Assembly: GCF_035917995.1 (NCBI RefSeq)
Contig: NZ_CP109131.1
Location: 3,348,001-3,412,000, forward strand
DNA length: 64,000 nt
Direction of reading: 5' to 3'
Source: Streptosporangium sp. NBC_01755
GTDB taxonomy: Bacteria > Actinomycetota > Actinomycetes > Streptosporangiales > Streptosporangiaceae
The notes below the pieces were generated by a model. That model was given only the letters and a program-made list of their open reading frames with translations, did no database searches and was not told where the DNA came from. How positions within the stretch are numbered: the first letter of the stretch is position 1; each line of letters starts with the position of its first letter. Positions 60,233 through 64,000 of the stretch are shown one piece after another. Made by a program: the position numbers and the translations under genes.

Positions 60233-60424
60233 TCAGGGGCTGGTGCAGGCGACCGTGGCGGTGACCGCGGTGCCGTTAGCGGTGAAGCCGAAGGTCGTCG
60301 AGGAGCCCGCCGCGATGGAGCCGTTGCAGGAGGCGTTGCGGATGCTCACGCTGGAGCCGGAGTTCTTCGCCGAAGTCAACGACGTCTCAAAGGTCACGCT
60401 CACCCTCCATTTCTGGAGCGGCAC
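60233..60424 (-). pseudogene. Remnant of a family 2 cellulose-binding domain
   Basis: A 63-residue reading ends with WRVSVTFETSLTSAKNSGSS, SVSIRNASCNGSIAAGSSTT and FGFTANGTAVTATVAC. This is the C-terminal half of a CBM2 cellulose-binding domain (the SGSTVTVTN...NGSIAAGxSxxFGF pattern). No catalytic domain, signal peptide or first half of the module precedes it on this strand, so it is a decayed fragment of a secreted glycoside hydrolase or cellulose-binding protein. The rest of 60006-60562 shows no confident gene. Confidence 0.7.
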
Positions 60425-60562
60425 GACCGTCTCACACCGGGACCGGCGATGCGGGGGCCGTTCCGCACGGAGGGTGCTTGTCAGGGCACGAACGGCATTT
60501 ACGGCAGTTTTAGGTGTACCGATGCACTGTTGTCCTATCGCATGCTATCGGGAGGAAGAAAG

Positions 60563-61192
60563 ATGACCCCTGGGCCGGACGAATTCAGCACCGCGGAAAC
60601 ACTGGCGAACGAGCCGCCCAGGCGTCGCGTCCCCCGCTCCGTACTGCTCGTCGCCACCACCGCGCTCGTCGTGGCCACGGGTGCCGGCGTCGCCGCCGCG
60701 GCCGCGTTCTCGCCCTCGCCTTCCCCGACGCCCACGGTCGGCGACACCGCGACACCGTCGGCGGCTCCGTCCGGGGCGCCCTCCGACAAGGTGCCGGGAC
60801 AGGGCCGGGGCCGGGGCCACAAGATGGGTTTCGGCGGCCCTTCCATCCACGGCGAGTTCGTCGTGCCCGACGGTGAGGGCAAGTACGTGACCGTCGCCAC
60901 CCAGTACGGCGACGTCACGGCCGTCGACCAGGACTCGATCACGGTCAAGAGCGAGGACGGCTACACCAAGGAGTACGCGATCAACGGCGACACCCGGATC
61001 AACCGCCGCGGCGAGGGCATCGACGCGGTGAAGACCGGGCAGAAGGTCATGGTCATGGCGAAGGTGGACGGCGGCACGACCACCGCCGTCGCGATCCACG
61101 ACGCGACGGCGCGCGACGGGTATGGCCGGCGCGGCGAAGGAGGCCGGCGGCACGGCACCGGAGCGGGGATCGTGAGCCGATCAACCGGGTGA
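60563..61192 (+). CDS. Membrane-anchored or secreted protein with DUF5666-like domain
   Basis: A 209-residue protein from ATG 60563 behind GGAGG. An N-terminal membrane segment (about 28-52, SVLLVATTALVVATGAGVAA) is followed by a Pro/Ser/Thr-rich linker. The region around residues 110-190 (YGDVTAVDQDSITVKSEDGY, EYAINGDTRINRRGEGIDAV, KTGQKVMVMAKVDGGT) resembles small beta-barrel DUF5666-type domains. It ends convergent with the lyase gene, overlapping it by 12 bp. Function unknown; envelope location is likely. Confidence 0.75.
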   Translation: MTPGPDEFSTAETLANEPPRRRVPRSVLLVATTALVVATGAGVAAAAAFSPSPSPTPTVGDTATPSAAPSGAPSDKVPGQGRGRGHKMGFGGPSIHGEFVVPDGEGKYVTVATQYGDVTAVDQDSITVKSEDGYTKEYAINGDTRINRRGEGIDAVKTGQKVMVMAKVDGGTTTAVAIHDATARDGYGRRGEGGRRHGTGAGIVSRSTG

Positions 61193-63469
61193 ACGTCCCC
61201 GGCCCACGTGCCGGCCGAGCCGTACGGTGACCGTCTGCGAGCCGCCGCCCCGGTCCGCCAGCCGTCCGAAGGCGAGCGTGAGCCGCGCGCCGGTCGTGGC
61301 GCTCACCAGGAGCGGGTGCCCACCGAGCACCTCGGCCACCGGCCGGTCCCAGGTCGCGGTCAGCTCGTCCAGGTCGCGCCGGGGATCGGACACGGTCAGC
61401 GTGGCCGTACCGTCGCCGCTCTCCCTGACCAGGACCGCGCACGGGGCGGAGGCGGCCAGGCCGCCGACGGTCCCGTCGTTCCAGAAGTTGACAGCGGTGA
61501 TCCCGAGGGAGGGGACCAGGACGCCCTGCTGCCGGGTGGTGTTGGCGAGCACCCTCGCCCAGCCGGGGTCGGCGGCGCGGGCCCGGGTCCGCGCCCGGCT
61601 CGCACCCGGCAGGAGCAGGTAGACGTAACCGGCCGAGTGGGGGTCGACGCCGTGGTCGAGCCAGAGGGTCACGTAGCTCCGGGTCACCTGGCCGGCTGTG
61701 CGTTCCTCACGCAGCGTGCGCAGGCCGGTGGGACAGGGCAGGACGTAGCCGCCGTGCCCGGCCAGGTGCGCCCAGCCCTCACGGTCGTCCACGGTGAGGA
61801 GCGCGCCGGTCCTGCGGTTGTCCACGACGGTCTCGACCGGCACACCGTCCTCGCTCGTGATCCCGGCGCCCAGGCAGACCACCGCGTCGTCGAGGAAGAA
61901 CCACGACTTGAAAGCCTCCATCGTGCTCTCGAAGCCGAACAGGTGCTGGCCGACCGTCGCGTACGTGCCGTCGGTGGCGCCGCCCACCCAGCGGCCCGGC
62001 GGGCAGGTGTCGCCCCACTCCGCACCGGCGCCGTCGGCCAGCCGCCTGGTGGAGACCGTCGTGCCCGGCAGGCGGTAGGGGTCGACGGTGGGCCAGAAGG
62101 AATCGGAGTACTGGTCGCCATGGCCCTCGCCCCACCAGTAGAGCATTCCCGAGCCGGTGTGCCAGCCGCGCCGGTTCTCGCCGTTTCCGTGCTCGTAGTG
62201 GCCGATCCGGTACGAGGCCATGCTGAGTCCCGCGCACCAGGCCGGCCTGCGGTGGACGGCACGGGCGCTCATCGCCGGCAGTCGGTGTCCGGCAGGTTCC
62301 TCGGCCGCCGGGATCGCGTCGTCGTCCAGGAGCGCGGCGAGGCGGGCGTGGAACTCCAGATCGTTCCTCTCGGCCGCGTCGAGCATGGGACTGGAGGTGT
62401 CGCGCACCGCCCATCCCTTGACCATGCCCTGCCAGCGGGCCCGCTCGGCGGCGGAGGCCGCGTCCCCCAGCCGCAGGATCGCCGAGGCGATGTCGCGTCC
62501 CCTCCGATGGTCGCCGTACGGTTCCCTGTCGATCCCCCGGCCGCTGACCAGGTCCATGCAGAAGCCGTCGTGGACGAACGGCGCGAACGACCTCTCGACA
62601 GCGTTGAGAACGATCTGCCGGTCCGGGTCGGTGATCTCCCACGGCGAGCCGCGCAGCACCTCGAACAGGGTCGCGAGCCCGGACAGCATCACCGCTCCGT
62701 AGCCGCCCTGGTAGGGGACGGACGTGTGCTGGATGAACGAACCGTCCCGGTAGAGCCCGTCGCCCTCGAAGACGTGGGGAAAGACCGGGGAGAGCGCCGA
62801 GGCGGCCAGCGCCGCCTTGCCGGGGTCGGACCCGAGGATGGCGCGCAGCAGCGTCACCGTGCACAGGTCCACCCGGTTGGCTCCGGTGCTGGTGCCGGCG
62901 TAGTCGTTCAGACGGCACTCGGGGAGGAAGTGATCCACCGCGTCCCGCAGCGCCCCGCTCCGCCGGTCCGTCAGGTGCGAACCGATCAGCACCGCCGCGT
63001 CGAGGAGCTTCCTGGGGGTGCCGATCTGCCAGTTCCACCAGTTGCCGACCGGGTCCGCGCCGGAGGCGTACACCTGCCGCCGATAGTGGTCGATGCCACC
63101 CGCGACGGCCGCGGCCAGGTTCGCGTCGCCGGTCAGGCCGGTCCCCGGCAGTGCGTACGCGCGGGCCATGGTCCGCAGCCGCGCCGGGGTGTCAACGAAG
63201 GAGGGGAACGCCAACTCCGGCCAGAGCGAGATGTCGGCCGGTGCCATGGTGTCCCGGTACAGGGCGGCGGTCGTCCCCAGCCTCGCCAGCCGGGTGCGGT
63301 ACGGCTCGGCGGTCGCGTCGAACCCCGACCCCGCCGTCACCTCACACCAACGGCGGCGCAGCAGGGCGAAGGAGTCGTCCTCCGGGTGCGCGGTATGCGC
63401 CGGAATCAGCGCTCCAGTCGCGGCGGCACCGCTGAGCTGGAGAAATAATCGCCTGGAATATCCACTCAC
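61181..63469 (-). CDS. Secreted polysaccharide lyase family 8 (hyaluronate/chondroitin/xanthan lyase type)
   Basis: A 762-residue protein starting at GTG with a Tat-like signal (YSRRLFLQLSGAAATGALIP). The N-terminal alpha/alpha toroid has the PL8 site: the Asn in NWWNWQIGTPRKLLDAAVLI, the His and Tyr in DGSFIQHTSVPYQGGYG, and later Arg/Glu positions in RGIDREPYGDHRRGRD. The C-terminal beta domains are complete (VLVPSLGITAVNFWNDG, SGDGTATLTVSDPRRDLDEL). PL8 enzymes cut uronate or glucuronate polysaccharides by beta-elimination; the exact substrate cannot be told. It is likely exported and used for nutrient release. Confidence 0.92.
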   Translation of the reverse strand: MSGYSRRLFLQLSGAAATGALIPAHTAHPEDDSFALLRRRWCEVTAGSGFDATAEPYRTRLARLGTTAALYRDTMAPADISLWPELAFPSFVDTPARLRTMARAYALPGTGLTGDANLAAAVAGGIDHYRRQVYASGADPVGNWWNWQIGTPRKLLDAAVLIGSHLTDRRSGALRDAVDHFLPECRLNDYAGTSTGANRVDLCTVTLLRAILGSDPGKAALAASALSPVFPHVFEGDGLYRDGSFIQHTSVPYQGGYGAVMLSGLATLFEVLRGSPWEITDPDRQIVLNAVERSFAPFVHDGFCMDLVSGRGIDREPYGDHRRGRDIASAILRLGDAASAAERARWQGMVKGWAVRDTSSPMLDAAERNDLEFHARLAALLDDDAIPAAEEPAGHRLPAMSARAVHRRPAWCAGLSMASYRIGHYEHGNGENRRGWHTGSGMLYWWGEGHGDQYSDSFWPTVDPYRLPGTTVSTRRLADGAGAEWGDTCPPGRWVGGATDGTYATVGQHLFGFESTMEAFKSWFFLDDAVVCLGAGITSEDGVPVETVVDNRRTGALLTVDDREGWAHLAGHGGYVLPCPTGLRTLREERTAGQVTRSYVTLWLDHGVDPHSAGYVYLLLPGASRARTRARAADPGWARVLANTTRQQGVLVPSLGITAVNFWNDGTVGGLAASAPCAVLVRESGDGTATLTVSDPRRDLDELTATWDRPVAEVLGGHPLLVSATTGARLTLAFGRLADRGGGSQTVTVRLGRHVGRGRSPG

Positions 63470-63572
63470 ATATAGATTGTGAGGCGACGTTCACCCCCGC
63501 CCCGAAGGCTACGCCGCGCCACCTCACGCGCTCGGGCACTCCACAGCGGAGGCCCACCCCATCCGGGCATGA

Positions 63573-63610
63573 GGGCGCCTCGCCTGGGACCTGTCCCAGG
63601 CGAGGCGCCC
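63573..63610. terminator. Strong hairpin terminator
   Basis: An 18-bp perfect stem (starting GGGCGCCTCGCC) with a 2-base centre lies downstream of the partial secreted-protein gene on the minus strand, before the lyase promoter. There is no U-tract, as is common in actinomycete terminators. Confidence 0.8.
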
Positions 63611-63629
63611 CGCCCTGGCCGGCGGGCTG

Positions 63630-64000
63630 TCAGCAGCCCTTAGTGATCTTCTGCAGCTGGAAGCCGGGGACCCAGAACCTCTTCTTGCCGCTCGTGTTGC
63701 CGTTGGTGATCATGCACCTCTTGGTGGTCGTACCGATGGCGGACTTGAAGTGGAGCTTCGCCGGCACCTTGTGCGAGCAGTGGTTGTTGAAGTAGACCGT
63801 CGTGGAGACGCCACCCGTACCCCAGGAGTAGTTGGCCTTCTTTCCCCGGGGACTGAAGCAGGCGATGCTCGCCCTCTTGACCTCCAGGATTCCGGCCGTG
63901 TCCGCGGGCTTCACCGCCACCTTGGCCGCTGGTGCCGCGGCCTGGGCCGTGGCGGACATGGCGGGCGTGACCATCATCACGAGCCCGACAGCGGCCGCGG
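63630..64000 (-). CDS. Small secreted protein, N-terminus off window
   Basis: The frame is open to the window edge: AAAVGLVMMVTPAMSATAQA reads as the end of a signal peptide, so the true start lies outside. The mature part of about 100 residues has KRASIACFSPRGKKANYSWG, TTVYFNNHCSHKVPAKLHFK, KRCMITNGNTSGKKRFWVPG and a final KGC, with four Cys suited to two disulfides. It is basic and small. I do not recognise a family; a secreted inhibitor or wall-associated protein is possible. Confidence 0.72.
   Translation of the reverse strand, partial: AAAVGLVMMVTPAMSATAQAAAPAAKVAVKPADTAGILEVKRASIACFSPRGKKANYSWGTGGVSTTVYFNNHCSHKVPAKLHFKSAIGTTTKRCMITNGNTSGKKRFWVPGFQLQKITKGC

Noticed and set aside
61208..63448. 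A 746-residue plus-strand frame opposite the polysaccharide lyase
   Set aside because: Antisense shadow; the lyase active-site motifs and signal peptide on the minus strand settle the coding strand.

Overview
The window is high-GC actinomycete DNA. From gene content it most likely comes from a member of the Streptosporangiaceae (Streptosporangium/Nonomuraea-like): an eight-domain chaplin, an MFS-thymidylate kinase fusion beside topA and holB, a RicT/PSP1 protein and a TAP-type secreted peptidase. The genus assignment is inference.

Positions 1 to about 41,350 are a siphovirus-type prophage whose left end lies outside the window. Its right end abuts a tRNA-Thr(CGT) gene, with the tyrosine integrase reading toward the 3' end of that tRNA. 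Almost every phage gene is on the minus strand, with start/stop overlaps of the ATGA, GTGA or TGATG type. Read in the direction of transcription (right to left) the order is: immunity and integration (39.7-38.3 kb); an early operon with small unknown proteins and a YqaJ exonuclease/RecT recombination pair (38.3-29.8 kb); a second operon with a replication organiser, a helicase-loader-like protein, a short C5 cytosine methyltransferase and many tiny Cys/His-rich proteins (29.4-22.5 kb); terminase, portal-MuF, protease and capsid (22.4-15.7 kb); head-tail connection (15.6-10.7 kb); tail tube, -1 frameshifted tail chaperones, tape measure and distal tail (10.7-1.1 kb); and holin plus amidase endolysin at the left edge. 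The few plus-strand genes are the repressor, an unknown gene and the integrase at the right end, a small HTH-like gene at 29.5 kb, and a free-standing HNH endonuclease inserted antisense in the tail module between two tail-tube paralogues.

Positions 41.4-64 kb are host chromosome. A housekeeping block on the minus strand carries a TAP lipoprotein peptidase, RicT/PSP1, a GT4 glycosyltransferase with an unknown partner, holB, MFS-tmk, a membrane metallophosphoesterase and topA. It is followed by a DUF5703-like gene (plus), the giant chaplin with a membrane-protein neighbour, an M20 peptidase, tRNA-Leu(GAG) with a hairpin terminator, a remnant of a cellulose-binding domain, a secreted DUF5666-like protein, a polysaccharide lyase family 8 enzyme and a partial small secreted protein at the right edge.

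The observations most worth a second look are: the eight-domain chaplin with a collagen-like spacer; the short C5 methyltransferase lacking target-recognition motifs; the HNH gene between duplicated tail-tube genes; twin perfect palindromes between convergent phage genes; the paired 15-bp operators of the immunity region; and two unrelated 42-bp tandem repeats flanking the MFS-tmk gene. Nothing in the window is a clearly new multi-gene defence or biosynthetic system.
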